This document shows positions 8,289 to 17,698 of a stretch of 42,672 bases of DNA, piece by piece (position 1 is the stretch's first letter; each line of letters begins with the position of its first letter). Under the pieces are notes generated by a model. That model made no database searches. It saw nothing but the letters and a program-made list of their open reading frames with translations, and was not told the origin of the DNA. The DNA is from Nostocoides japonicum T1-X7 (GTDB lineage Bacteria; Actinomycetota; Actinomycetes; Actinomycetales; Dermatophilaceae): contig NZ_HF570958.1 of assembly GCF_001046855.1 (NCBI RefSeq), forward strand, positions 362,411 through 405,082, given 5' to 3'. A program made the position numbers and the translations under genes.

Positions 8289-10918
8289 GTGACGCAGCCG
8301 TGGATCCACCATGGCGCGCTGGAGGAGCTACTGGCTCTCGGGAACTCGGGTCCCGGACCGCCCTCGGTGTGCGTGGTGTCTGGCGGGCCGGGCTCCGGGC
8401 GCACCTCCTTGGTGCGCCGCTTCACCGAGCAGGTCGACCTGCCGGTGCTGTGGGTCGACGGTGGGACGTATGCCCGTTCCGGACACCTGGACAGCGCCGT
8501 GGACCTTGCCCACTCCGGGCTCCTGCCGTTCCTCGAGCTCACACGTCCTGAGGAACTCGAACGCATCCTCGCTGACCCGGCCACGGCGGACCCCCATCAA
8601 GTGGCCCGCGACTTGTGGCTGGTTGCCCAGGCGTACGGCGACCTTGAGAGGCCTCGGGTATGTGTCGTCGATGACTTCGATCTGCTCGATCTGGGCTCCC
8701 AAGAAGTCGTGGCATACCTCCTGCGACGCGTCTCCCAGCTGAGCACGAGAGTCGTGCTGGTGACTGGCGCCTCCCACGTGCCTGCGCCGTTGCACGGCAT
8801 CCCCGTCGTGGAGCTGAGACCACTGGAGGTGGACCAGGCGCGAGCACTGATCGAGTCGTTGATCGACGAACCGGTTCCGTACCGGGTTGCCGAGCAGATC
8901 CGCCGCTCGACGGCCGGTGTTCCCTTGGCCATCGCGTCCGTCGTCCGCCGCCTGACGTCCTCGCAGCTCGCGGGTCTGGATCTGCTGCCTCATCCTCTGC
9001 CGCTCAGTGAGGTCTCGGCTCGACGGCTGCTGCCCAGGGCAGGACTGAGCGTGGGCCAGCGTCGTCTGCTCGCCGCTCTGGCCGTTGAGGAGAGCCTGGG
9101 TGTCGACGAGGCCCTGGTGGTCCTGGCGGGTGACTCGATCGACGACGCGGTGGCCGAGGGTGTCGTCCACTCCGTCAATCACGTCATCGCTCCCGTCTCG
9201 CCTGCCCAAGCGCTGGCGGTGTGGACAGCCACGGCCGAGCTGGAACGGCTGGCCATCCATCGGCTCCTGGCCAGCGCCACCCCGGACACCGGTTGCGAGC
9301 GACTGCACCGGGCCCTGGGCGGGGAGGACGTCGGGGCCCACGAGGTCGCCGAGTCCGCGTTGGCGGCCTATCACTCGGGCGAGTTGACCCACGTGGCGCT
9401 GGCAGTGCAGCTGATGGGCCGTGCGCTCCCGAAGGGCTCTCTTCCGCTCGCGGCGATGCTGTTCTCCGACGGCTATGTCGAGACAGTTCGTGCGGTCATC
9501 GAGGTGAGCGCCGGTCGCCCGGGCCACCTGGACGCCGACGACGTGGCCTGGCTGCAGGCTCAGGTCGCCATGCTCACCGGTCTGGTGAGCGACTCCATCC
9601 CCCGGGTTGTCGCGGAGCCACCGCCCGATGAGGAAAGGCGGCGGGCGTGGGCGGGAAGCGTCTTCGCCCTGGTTCGTGCCCAAGTCCAGCGAGGGGACCT
9701 GGACGGTGCTGCGCGCACGATGCAGCAGGCGGCTGTTGGTCTCGGCGCGGAGATCCCTGACCTGCAGGCGCTGGCTGAGGTGGTTCGGGCGGAGATCGCC
9801 CTCAAACGCCGCGAGGATTGGGCGCCGGCGGGCCTGGCCGAGGCGGCACGGCGTTGGGTGGCGCTCAAACCGCCGGGGTACGAGGTGAACTCGTCCGTCG
9901 TCGCCTTCATCCTGCTGTCGGTCAGCCCGCGCTGGCCGCCGCCGTCGTCGAGGCGTCGCAGCCATCCCCGGCAGAAGGGGGCCTGGCGCGGGTCGGGCAC
10001 TTGGCCAGCCGGATCCATGTGGAGATGGCTCGATGTCACTACCGCGCAGCCGAGTCCCTGTTGCGCCGCCTCGATCGAGTGCTGCCCTACCAGACGACCG
10101 GGACCGCGCACGTGTGGGCGCCACAGGTGCAGGTCAACGCCGTGCTCGGCCCGGGCGACGAGGGCGAACGCCTAGCCTGGCGGTTCGGCGGGGATGGCAT
10201 CTTCCGCCTTCCGCCCGAGGCACGGTCGGACGTCGCCATAGCGCTGGGGCATCGGGCGCTGGTCGAGGGCGATCACGAGCGAGCGGCGGCGCTGCTACGG
10301 CAGGGCCTTACGACTGGTGGGTTCCTCTACGACCCCAAGACCGCGATCGTCGCCGACCTGCTCGAGGCGACGCGTGCCGCCGGCGGCTCCGCGGACCAAG
10401 CTGGTGCTCTCTTGCAGATCCACACCTCGTGGCTTCCCGATCGTGGCGGAGTGCGCTTCCCCGCGTTGATGGCACGGTGCCAGGCGTTGACGATGGCGCC
10501 TGACGAGGCTGACGCGGCGTTCGCCACGGCCGCCGAGCTGACGGCCGAGGGCTATCCCGTCGACTTGGCGCGCACCCTTCTCGCCCACGCCCGAATGCTG
10601 CGCGGCGTAGGTCGTTTCGGCGACGCGGAGACGCTCCTGGAGCGGGCCAGCGCGGTGTTCCAGGGCGAGGGGCTCTCCGGGTGGGTGACGCATGTCGAGA
10701 TGCTCCGCACGACGCCGCCGCGCGGGCTGGGTCCGCTCCTGACGGCGACCGAGCGACAGATCGTGCAGATGGCACTGGAACGACGGACGAACTCCGAGAT
10801 CGCCCAGTCGCTCTACATGTCCAAGCGGTCGGTCGAGCAGCACCTCACCCGCACCTTCCGCAAACTCGGAATCTCCCGCAAGTCCCAGCTCGCAGACCTC
10901 GACCTGTCCTTCGAGTGA
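8289..10918 (+). pseudogene. Large LuxR-family (LAL/MalT-like) ATPase regulator with a frameshift
   Basis: Two abutting frames together form one regulator of about 877 residues. The first starts at GTG 8289 and has an N-terminal AAA/NB-ARC-type ATPase: Walker A-like GGPGSGRTS at residues 32-40 (note Arg in place of the usual Lys) and Walker B VCVVDDFDLLD. A TPR-like helical middle follows. The second frame carries more helices and a C-terminal LuxR HTH (LTATERQIVQMALERRTNSE, then LYMSKRSVEQHLT and KLG). The frame changes around 9905-9925 and needs one extra base to restore continuity. No slippery heptamer is obvious, so this is either a true mutation or a sequencing error. Without repair the product lacks its DNA-binding domain. 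It is divergent from the surface-protein gene. Confidence 0.8.
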
Positions 10919-11061
10919 TCCAGGCCCCCGGGCAGGCCCGCATCGATGCCGGCGCAGGCCGCCCTCCACGACGGCGCCTATGGCGATCGAGCATCGCGCG
11001 ATCGCTCCCGGTGGGGGAACATCGCCAAGCCTTCACAGTGCGCGACGATCGACTCGGTGTA

Positions 11062-11086
11062 GCCGACCCGCGACCTGCGGGTCGGC
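11062..11086 (+). terminator. Strong hairpin downstream of the LAL regulator
   Basis: GCCGACCCGC (11062-11071) pairs perfectly with GCGGGTCGGC (11077-11086) around the 5-nt loop GACCT. It lies about 145 bp after the regulator stop and is not followed by a T-run. Such T-less hairpins are common intrinsic terminator candidates in high-GC actinobacteria. Confidence 0.4.
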
Positions 11087-11202
11087 CGAGGCCGCGACAT
11101 GCCGCTGCAGCTCGGCAGGCCGTGCCACAAGGCATACGGCCCCGGTTCGATCTGGCCGGCGTTCCGGCCCGGAGAGGCGGGGGCCCTCTACGCTGCCGAA
11201 CA

Positions 11203-11481
11203 TGGAGCAGTTGCAGACCAATCGTCAGATCGAGGACGCCGCCATCGCGCATGTCCTGCACCTCGAAGCTGCCGCCGGACGAGCCGCGATCGACACCCGC
11301 GGACGCGACGCCCTGGTCATCGTCGAGAACGTCCGTCAGGGAGAGCCGGGTGCGTTCCGGGGTCCTCGACCTCAGTGGTGAGCGGCTCGCAGCTCTCCTG
11401 ACGCGCAAACGCGAGAAGCACTGCGTCGAAGTACCGTTCCCTGTGGCGGCCGACGACGCGGCAGTCAGCGAGAGCTCGTAA
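11203..11481 (+). pseudogene. Decayed DUF3883 (NO VEIN C-terminal-like) protein
   Basis: The first frame begins MEQLQTNRQIEDAAIAHVLH then LEAAAGRAAIDTRGRDALVI, VENVRQGEPGAF. The Q.EDAAI.HVL.LE.AAGR.A.DTR opening is characteristic of DUF3883 domains, found in nuclease-linked and restriction-associated proteins. After about residue 50 the homology continues in another frame as GVLDLSGERLAALLTRKREK, H, EVPFPVA, the usual C-terminal segment. The middle, including the expected (I/V)EVK motif of the nuclease-like fold, is missing. So there is an internal deletion plus a frameshift, and the gene is dead. Family call is from motif memory. Confidence 0.55.
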
Positions 11482-11621
11482 CGCAGGACCCACGCGGCCT
11501 GGCGAACCGCGACAGTGCGAGACCTCAGCATGTTCGGGCTGGGCTCTGAGCAGTTGAGGATCGAGTGCGGCCTCAACCACAACGACCACCACTGCGCATT
11601 CGCCACCCGCTGCGACTCACC

Positions 11622-11681
11622 GTCCGCTACGCCACCACCATCCACGTCGCCAGCATCGACCACTGGCTTCAGCGACGTTCG
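11622..11681 (+). repeat. Dispersed repeat copy 2 (pairs with 5951-6010)
   Basis: The second copy of the 60-bp repeat (49/60 identical), located just before the end of the leftward GAF-protein gene. The peptide HPLRLTVRYATTIHVASIDH is readable in the plus strand. There is no start codon context or recognisable domain. Confidence 0.5.
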
Positions 11682-11703
11682 TATCAGTTCCTAGCCTCAG
11701 TTC

Positions 11704-12249
11704 CTAGCCGACGGCGATCTCTGCGAGTGTCGCGGCGCAGTACTGAGCCAAGGGCCCGATGAGGGCGGCGTCGCTCTCGCTGTAGGAGTTCGGGACGTCC
11801 AGGATGTTCACCGATCCCACGACCCGACCGTGGTGGCGTACGGGAACGTTCAGCGCGGCGCCGCATCCGAGGCTGGAGATGAGCTCGTGGTCGGGGAAGA
11901 CGCGTGTCAGTTCCTGGTGATCACGCGCGATGAAGGCGCGGCCGTCGGTGAATGCGGTCGCACCGAGTTCGGAGCCGTAGAAGCTCTTGGCACCGCCGAT
12001 GGGGTAGGACGCCGGGTCGCTCGTGTAGAACCGACGGGCCAACCGTTGACGGTGGTCGATGGCAAGCACGGTGAACAGCTTCCACCCGACCAGTCCTGCG
12101 CAGACGCGCGCGAGGTCCCCGAAGAGCTCTCCTGGCGCGGCGACTGCTGCCGCTCGGGCGATGTCGCCCGCGGCGTGTGCCCAGTCCGCGGCGGTCGTCT
12201 GCGGCAGGTTCCACCACGACACCAGCCTTAGATCGGGCCCGTCGTTCAT
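11704..12249 (-). CDS. GAF-domain sensory protein
   Basis: A 181-residue soluble protein. After about 40 N-terminal residues, a single GAF domain runs to the end: LFGDLARVCAGLVGWKLFTV (about 42-61), GCGAALNVPVRHHGRVVGSV (the GAF core strands), and a terminal helix LIGPLAQYCAATLAEIA. GAF domains bind small ligands or mediate dimerisation; no output domain is fused, so it acts alone or with a partner. ATG 12249 has GGAGGGA 6 nt upstream. It lies downstream of and co-oriented with the MFS transporter (94-bp gap) and may belong to the same transcript. A role in sensing the transported or degraded compound is inference. Confidence 0.82.
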   Translation of the reverse strand: MNDGPDLRLVSWWNLPQTTAADWAHAAGDIARAAAVAAPGELFGDLARVCAGLVGWKLFTVLAIDHRQRLARRFYTSDPASYPIGGAKSFYGSELGATAFTDGRAFIARDHQELTRVFPDHELISSLGCGAALNVPVRHHGRVVGSVNILDVPNSYSESDAALIGPLAQYCAATLAEIAVG

Positions 12250-12343
12250 GCTGTCCCTCCTCGCGCGCTGACATGGATCGCGCCGCAGCCCAGGCTGTGC
12301 GCCGCGCTCGACCGGGCCTGCCCGGATCGACTCGCTGCCGATC

Positions 12344-13735
12344 TCATGCCGGGACCGGGTCGTGGGCCGTCTCGTTGAGTTCCTCCAGGGTGTGTCCGGA
12401 GGTGGAGGTGCCCATGATGCCGATAATGATGGCCGCGACGAGCAGGACGATCCCCTCCAGGATGAACACGCCGTTGAACCCGTGGTTGACCAGAACCACC
12501 GGGATGATGTTCGGGGCGATGATGCCGCCGATACGTCCGACGGCGGTGGAGAAGGAGTTGCCGGTCGCGCGGATCCGGGTGGGATACAACTCGGGAGTGA
12601 GCGTGTAGAGCGAGGCATAGACGCCAGTCAGGCAGAACGAGAGCAGCATGCCAGTGGCGATGACCGGTCCCGGTCCGTGGACCCGTCCCATGAGCAGGGT
12701 GGCGACCACTCCGCCGAGCAGGTATGTGGCGCTGACCCATTTCCGATCGAGCCTGTCGTTCAGGAAGGCCGCACTGAGGTAGCCGGGGATCTGCGCGATG
12801 TAGAAGAGCAGAACGAACGTGAAGCTGTTGGAGAGGCTGTATCCCTGGGCGACGAGGAGGGTCGGGATCCAGAGGTTGAACCCGTAGAACGCGAAGGTGA
12901 CCGCGAACCACATCAGGCAGGAGACGATGGTGCGACGGGCCATCGACCAGCCGTTGAACAGCGCGACGATGCTGGCGACGATCCCGATCCTCTTGACACT
13001 CTCGTGGGCCAGTGCGTCGCTCTCGGGCGACGTCTGAGCGACCGGCGGCAGCTTGGTGCCGGTCGAAGCCTCATACTCGGCCTCGAAGCGATCGACCACT
13101 GCGTCGGCCTCCGCCTGGCGTCCATGAGCGAGCAGGAAGCGAGGCGATTCCGGAAGGACCCGCCGCCACACCAGGAGCATCACCACTGGCAGCGCCGTGA
13201 TGATCTGAACCCAGCGCCAGCCGTTGTCGAGCGGAACGATGATCTTGCTCACCAGCGCCGCCAGCACGAATCCGAAGGCGAAGAACACCGACAGAGTCCC
13301 GATGTACTTTCCCCGATCCCTCGACGGGACGAACTCGGACAGGAAGGGCGCGATGACGGCGCTCTCGGCCCCCAGACCCACGCCAGCACACACACGGAGC
13401 CAGAAGAACATGTCCCAGTTGGTCGAGAACGCAGCCGCGACACTGAAGACGGCGAAGAAGAGAAGGGCGTACATCATCACCGCCTTGCGTCCCAACCGGT
13501 CGGCGAGTTGGCCTGCGACAAGGGCACCGACGGCGAACCCCCAGAGGCCCGAGGACGCGAGCAGTCCGATCTGACCCTTGCTCAGGTGCCAGTTCACGGC
13601 CAGCACGGGCAGGAGGAAGGAGATGACGGCGCCGTCGGCAGCGTCGAACATGTAGCCAAGCCCACCCTGGAACAGCAGCCGGCGATGCGGGCGGCTGAGC
13701 GGAATCCGGTCGAGCCGTTCAAGGGTGGGGTCCAT
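12344..13735 (-). CDS. MFS transporter (metabolite/aromatic acid:H+ symporter-like)
   Basis: A 463-residue major facilitator protein with 12 predicted membrane helices. The TM2-TM3 signature GQLADRLGRKAVM (76-88) is canonical and is repeated in the second half as NDRLDRKW. D31 lies in TM1, and LPESPRFLLAHGR follows TM6 as in sugar and metabolite:H+ symporters. The conserved LTPELYPTRIRATGNSFSTA before TM11 fits the AAHS/SP-like subfamilies that import aromatic or organic acids. ATG 13735 has a GGGAGAG ribosome-binding site; a longer upstream frame would run through the operator region and is not preferred. It is divergent from the RpiR regulator, suggesting uptake of the substrate handled by the neighbouring amidohydrolase. 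Confidence 0.88.
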   Translation of the reverse strand: MDPTLERLDRIPLSRPHRRLLFQGGLGYMFDAADGAVISFLLPVLAVNWHLSKGQIGLLASSGLWGFAVGALVAGQLADRLGRKAVMMYALLFFAVFSVAAAFSTNWDMFFWLRVCAGVGLGAESAVIAPFLSEFVPSRDRGKYIGTLSVFFAFGFVLAALVSKIIVPLDNGWRWVQIITALPVVMLLVWRRVLPESPRFLLAHGRQAEADAVVDRFEAEYEASTGTKLPPVAQTSPESDALAHESVKRIGIVASIVALFNGWSMARRTIVSCLMWFAVTFAFYGFNLWIPTLLVAQGYSLSNSFTFVLLFYIAQIPGYLSAAFLNDRLDRKWVSATYLLGGVVATLLMGRVHGPGPVIATGMLLSFCLTGVYASLYTLTPELYPTRIRATGNSFSTAVGRIGGIIAPNIIPVVLVNHGFNGVFILEGIVLLVAAIIIGIMGTSTSGHTLEELNETAHDPVPA

Positions 13736-13807
13736 GGCATCTCTCCCGATCGTGATCTGCGTCTGACCTGACGGACCTCTATGCCGGCAGTGGTCGGCAA
13801 GACTAGA

Positions 13808-13827
13808 TGCATACTGGATAATACGCA
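13808..13827. promoter_or_regulatory. Candidate RpiR operator in the MFS-rpiR divergent region
   Basis: TGCATACTGGATAATACGCA is an imperfect palindrome with the form TGC-N14-GCA. It lies midway between the divergent starts of the transporter and the RpiR regulator. A second 20-bp site with the same outer bases precedes the amidohydrolase gene (14813-14832). Shared spacing suggests one regulator; binding is not shown. Confidence 0.35.
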
Positions 13828-13911
13828 AGAGTCGTTGCATGAATCTGTCGGTCGCATCGGGGATCCTTGGGTGGTTCTGTTGCGTACCTGAAGTCGACTC
13901 GGGAGGCTGCA

Positions 13912-14781
13912 ATGTCGCTGGAGAGCTGGGTAGAGGATCTTGCCCTGCACGCCTCGCTGGGCACGCGAGCCTCTCGCGTCGTCTCCGTCATCGCCTCGCA
14001 ACCACGACTGGCGTCATGCGCGACTGGACGAGAGATCGCGGAACGCGCGGGCGTCAACATCGCGACCGTGACCCGGACGGCACAGAGCCTCGGCTTCACC
14101 GGGTGGCCGGACCTGCAGCTGGAACTTCGCGGACGCTACCTTGGCAGCCTCTCGGCAGGCGACGTGCTCCATGAGCATGCCGACCTCGCGCATACCACCG
14201 CCGACCCGATACTCGCCGCGTTTCGGGCTGATGCCAGCAATCTGGCACTGGCCGCCCGGACGATGGACCTGGATGCCGCCCGGGCCATCGCCGACGCGAT
14301 CCTCGGTGCGTCGCAAACGTTGGTGCTCGGCTCCGGCAGCTACCTCGCCCCCGGCGTCATGCTCGCCCAGTTTGCCGGGTACTTGGGGCTCAATGTCGAG
14401 CCTGACCTCATGGCCGGGACCTACCGGGCGAGCCGGCTGATGGGAATGAGCCCGGGAGACGCCCTCGTTGTCTTCAACGTGTGGAGGCTGCCTCACGAGA
14501 TCCTGGCTGCCACGCGGTTCGCGAAGGAGCGGGGTCTGGTGACCTGCGTCATCACCGACCGGCGTGCCTCGCCACTGGCCGAAGCCGGCGATCACGTGGT
14601 CGTGATACCCAGCGAGGGCGTTGCCCACTTCCCGTCCATGACCGCCGCGGTCGCACTCGTCCACGGCCTCCTCAATGAGATCGTCACCCGAGACCCCCGC
14701 GGAGCGCGGAGGACGACCGCCGCCACCGAGGACAGTTGGCGGCGGCTCAACCTCATGGCGGACCAGCCTCCTCCGCACTGA
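13912..14781 (+). CDS. MurR/RpiR-family transcriptional regulator
   Basis: A 289-residue two-domain regulator. Residues about 1-75 form the RpiR HTH, with RASRVVSVIASQP, SCATGREIAERAGVNIATVT (recognition helix) and LGFTGWPDLQLEL. Residues about 115-265 form a SIS sugar-phosphate isomerase-like domain with LVLGSGSYLAPGVMLAQFAG, GDALVVFNVWR and VTCVITDRRASPLAEAGDHV. SIS domains in this family normally bind phosphosugars; here the neighbours are an organic-acid-type transporter and an amidohydrolase, so the ligand is uncertain. ATG 13912 follows GGGAGG with 5-nt spacing, preferred over ATG 13867. It is divergent from the MFS gene and 86 bp upstream of the amidohydrolase. Confidence 0.9.
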   Translation: MSLESWVEDLALHASLGTRASRVVSVIASQPRLASCATGREIAERAGVNIATVTRTAQSLGFTGWPDLQLELRGRYLGSLSAGDVLHEHADLAHTTADPILAAFRADASNLALAARTMDLDAARAIADAILGASQTLVLGSGSYLAPGVMLAQFAGYLGLNVEPDLMAGTYRASRLMGMSPGDALVVFNVWRLPHEILAATRFAKERGLVTCVITDRRASPLAEAGDHVVVIPSEGVAHFPSMTAAVALVHGLLNEIVTRDPRGARRTTAATEDSWRRLNLMADQPPPH

Positions 14782-14812
14782 CACCAGGATGCACGACCTG
14801 TAAGAGAGTTAT

Positions 14813-14832
14813 TGCGCATTCCACAAGATGCA
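14813..14832. promoter_or_regulatory. Candidate RpiR operator upstream of the amidohydrolase
   Basis: TGCGCATTCCACAAGATGCA is an imperfect palindrome, again TGC-N14-GCA, ending 35 bp before the amidohydrolase ATG. It resembles the site at 13808-13827 in length, outer triplets and an AT-richer core. It is a plausible target of the flanking RpiR protein. Confidence 0.33.
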
Positions 14833-14867
14833 CTGTATGTTGCGTCGGTCCACTGATAGGAGCCGTC

Positions 14868-16439
14868 ATGTGTCCGCAGAACCAGGAGCCGGGCGCCGGC
14901 GTTCGCGGCGCCCCGCCACACGCCACTCAAACAGCCGGGCGCGACAGGAACATCGGATCCAACCACCCGGATGGCCTCATCCTGCGATCGGTGAATGTCC
15001 TGGACGGCACTGGCGCGCCACCGTACGGTCCGGCGGACATCCTGATACGCGGGGACCGGATCGCCTCGATCGTCGACATGACCGATCCGATTTCGCGGGG
15101 GCTAACCGGTGGCGCGGATCTGCGAGATCTTCACCCCAAGGCCCGGGTGATGGATCTGCCAGGTCGGTTCGTGATGCCGGGACTCGTGGATTCACATGCA
15201 CACATCGGCGATATTCACCAGGCCCCGAACGCGGACTACGTGTACAAGCTGTGGCTCGCTCACGGTGTGACGACCGTCCGCGAGGTCGCCTGCCTCAACG
15301 GGTTCGACTTCACCGTGTCCGAGGCCGCGAGAAGTGACCGATGTGAGATCGCCGCCCCGCGCATCCTGCCCTATCCGTTCTTCGGCCTGGGACACCCGGG
15401 GCCCATCCTGGACGCCACCGACGCAGCCAAGTGGGTCCAGCAGGCCGCCGAGCACGGGGCGCACGGGGTGAAGTTCTTCGGGGTCGCTCCAGAGGCATTC
15501 GAAGCAGCCCTCAAGGAAGCCGCCGTTCTCGGCCTGGACAGCGCCTGCCACCACGAGCAACGTCGCGTCCGCCAGGTCAACGCCCTGACGACAGCACGGT
15601 GGGGACTGCGCAGCATCGAGCATTGGTATGGCATCCCGGAAACGATGTTCCGCGACCGGACAGTGCAGAACTTCGCGGCCGGGTACAACTACAGCGACGA
15701 GCCGGCACGGTACGCCAGCGGCGGCCCCCTATGGATGCAGAGCGCCGAACCCGGATCGGCCCCCTGGGACGAAACCCTCGACGAGTTCCTCTCGCTCGGC
15801 GTTACCCTCAGCCCCACCTTCAACATCTATATCGGCCACCGGGATTCCACGCGGGTACGCACCTCGGAGTGGCACCGCGACTTCACAGCACCGCAGCTCT
15901 GGGACTTCTTTGAGCCCAGCCCCGACAGCCATGGATCGGTCTACCAGGACTGGGGCAGCGAGCAGGAAGGACCGTGGCGACAGGCATACACCCGCTGGAT
16001 GGCGTTCACCAACGACTTCAAGAACCGAGGCGGACGGGTGACCGCGGGATCGGACTCCGGATTCATCTACAAGACCTTCGGATTCGGACTGATCGAGGAG
16101 CTCGAGCTGCTTCGAGAGGCCGGCTTCCATCCCCTGGAGATTGTGCGCGCCGCGACCCTCGACCCGGCCGAACTCGTGGGCTTGGGAAAGGAGATCGGAT
16201 CACTCGAACCAGGCAAGGCCGCCGACCTGATCGTGCTGGACGAGAATCCGCTGACCAACCTCAAGATGATGTACGGCCACGGGGCGCTGCGCTATGTCGA
16301 CGGCGTCGCAACTCGCGTCACGGCGATCCGGTACACGATCAAGAGCGGCGTGGTCTACGACGCCGACCGACTGCGCACAGAGGTCAAGGACATCGTCGCC
16401 GAGGAGAAGGAACGGATCAGTATCGAACAGCCTCGATGA
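14868..16439 (+). CDS. Metal-dependent amidohydrolase (imidazolonepropionase/prolidase-like)
   Basis: A 523-residue cytoplasmic amidohydrolase-superfamily enzyme. The N-terminal beta strands (LILRSVNVLDGTGAPPYGPA) lead into VMPGLVDSHAHIGD with metal ligands H110 and H112. K202 (GVKFFG) is the probable carboxylated Lys, H228/H229 and H252 (SIEHWYG) are further ligands, and D396 (VTAGSDSG) is the catalytic Asp. The end LEPGKAADLIVLDENPLTNL rebuilds the composite beta domain. Family members hydrolyse cyclic amides, dipeptides or ureas; the substrate here is unknown. ATG 14868 has AGGAG 5 nt upstream. An insertion around residues 270-380 is larger than usual. Context (MFS, RpiR, GAF) indicates a small catabolic regulon. 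Confidence 0.88.
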   Translation: MCPQNQEPGAGVRGAPPHATQTAGRDRNIGSNHPDGLILRSVNVLDGTGAPPYGPADILIRGDRIASIVDMTDPISRGLTGGADLRDLHPKARVMDLPGRFVMPGLVDSHAHIGDIHQAPNADYVYKLWLAHGVTTVREVACLNGFDFTVSEAARSDRCEIAAPRILPYPFFGLGHPGPILDATDAAKWVQQAAEHGAHGVKFFGVAPEAFEAALKEAAVLGLDSACHHEQRRVRQVNALTTARWGLRSIEHWYGIPETMFRDRTVQNFAAGYNYSDEPARYASGGPLWMQSAEPGSAPWDETLDEFLSLGVTLSPTFNIYIGHRDSTRVRTSEWHRDFTAPQLWDFFEPSPDSHGSVYQDWGSEQEGPWRQAYTRWMAFTNDFKNRGGRVTAGSDSGFIYKTFGFGLIEELELLREAGFHPLEIVRAATLDPAELVGLGKEIGSLEPGKAADLIVLDENPLTNLKMMYGHGALRYVDGVATRVTAIRYTIKSGVVYDADRLRTEVKDIVAEEKERISIEQPR

Positions 16440-16597
16440 CGCTGTCCATCACGTGGGTCTGCCGCGACACCGGTTCGTACGACACGACCACCGGCCCGTA
16501 GACCACGCGCGGACCCATCACCTGACTCTTGTCCGCGCAACACGCTGACCTGCGGCGATGCGTTGCTGAGACGCCGGTTTGAGGCACTAATTGGTGT

Positions 16598-16762
16598 TCA
16601 ACGCGCCCGCAACGCGCCGTGGACGGCACCGATGCGGAGGGCTCGAGGCGCCACGGCGGTGCAGCTGGGGCCGTGATCGATCACGTGCGAGGCGTCGTGG
16701 CTGGCTGCTGTGAGGCGCTGGGCGACGGCGGGGGAGAGGTTGGTGTTGAGGAGGAGTTTCAC
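16598..16762 (-). pseudogene. N-terminal remnant of a DUF5615 PIN-like toxin
   Basis: From GTG 16762 leftwards the frame reads VKLLLNTNLSPAVAQRLTAA then SHDASHVIDHG. This is the start of DUF5615 (Mut7-C/PIN-like) toxins, whose usual form is MKLLLDENLSP..A..L...GHD..HV.D. The first catalytic Asp (D in LLLDEN) is Asn here, and homology stops after DHG. The protein is truncated and catalytically impaired, and abuts an RHS fragment. Confidence 0.6.
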
Positions 16763-17032
16763 GCCACTGCGAAGGGAAACCGCTGGACCTACGACGGCGC
16801 CACCAACGGTAAGGGCAAGCCCTACACCAGCACCAGCCACGACGGCGTCAACGCCTACACCACCACCATCGGCAGCTACGACGCGCTCCACAACACCAAG
16901 ACCTTCACCGTCGACATCCCCACCGCCGAGACCGGCCTGAGCCGCTCCTACGCCTACACCCAGGCCCACAACATCGACGGATCCCTCGGCTACGTCAACA
17001 CCCCCGCCGTGGCCAACCTGCCCGCCGAGCAG
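16763..17032 (+). pseudogene. Fragment of an RHS-repeat (polymorphic toxin) protein
   Basis: About 90 in-frame codons read GNRWTYDGATNGKGKPYTST, TTTIGSYDALHNTKTFTVDI and SLGYVNTP. The YD-type beta-strand repeats and GNRWTYDG.TNGKG resemble RHS/YD shells of secreted polymorphic toxins. No start, no remaining shell, and no C-terminal toxin domain are present. The fragment joins the DUF5615 remnant exactly at 16762/16763, so this is a recombination junction. Confidence 0.55.
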
Positions 17033-17053
17033 TCTCGTGAACGTGCGGCGTGT

Positions 17054-17235
17054 CTACCAACGGGCGGGGTAGATGAAGTGGGCCGTGGGTCGCTCTAGCC
17101 ATCGGGTGATGCGCATGGCCAGACGCATCCCGGTGGCGAAGCGGGCCGTCTTCAGGCCGGTCAGCTGGCCGGGCGTGCAGCGCAGCTCTTCGGCCGCGGC
17201 GGCCCAGGTCAGGTCACGGCCAGAGCGGGCCGCGG
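17054..17235 (-). pseudogene. C-terminal remnant of a small helix-turn-helix protein
   Basis: Read leftwards from about 17235 to the TAG at 17054, the frame gives DLTWAAAAEELRCTPGQLTG, LKTARFATGMRLAMRITRWL, ERPTAHFIYPARW. This resembles small actinobacterial XRE-like DNA-binding proteins (W..LA..L..SP.QLTGLKTARFAT.M..AMRI..WL.RPAA.FI). An in-frame stop just upstream shows that the N-terminus is missing. Confidence 0.5.
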
Positions 17236-17698
17236 TTCATTGTATCGCCGCCGGACTACGACATCACGGACGTGATCCCGCCCGACCAATCGATCTGCTC
17301 ACCGCACCATGAATCGACTTTGCCGAGGCCCTGCACCCTCACCGGGTGCTGAAGCCCGCGACGGTGCACAAAGACGCGCAGATCCTTACACGGTGGTGCG
17401 ATTCGGCGCAATGGCGTGAATCAGACCAGATGGACACTCCTGGCGGGCTCTGCCTCGTCGCGCTACGAGGCTCTCGCCTGCGTCTTTGGCGTGGGCGGGC
17501 ATGAAGGACCTTGTCCGGAACAGGGCACGACAAAGACTACTCGTGACCTAATCGTTACCAAGCGCGCGGCGTGTCAAAGTCGACAGGAGACCAGTGAGAA
17601 TGCTGGGAGCAGGCCGGTTCTGCATTTCCGGGTGGTTGCGGCTGGATCCGGCTCGTTGCGCGGATCTGTGCCCTATGTGTGTGCCCTCATTTTGCGGA
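17236..17698. other. 463-bp gap with no supported gene
   Basis: Several short frames exist on both strands, but none has a family motif, a ribosome-binding site or consistent GC3 bias. It separates the remnant cluster from the intact VapBC45 pair and is probably decayed accessory DNA. Confidence 0.4.

Noticed and set aside
9900..9930. Programmed frameshifting in the LAL regulator
   Set aside because: No slippery heptamer or downstream pseudoknot was seen; mutation or sequencing error is simpler.
12362..13771. 469-codon plus-strand open frame
   Set aside because: Antisense to the MFS transporter, whose helices and signatures are unambiguous.
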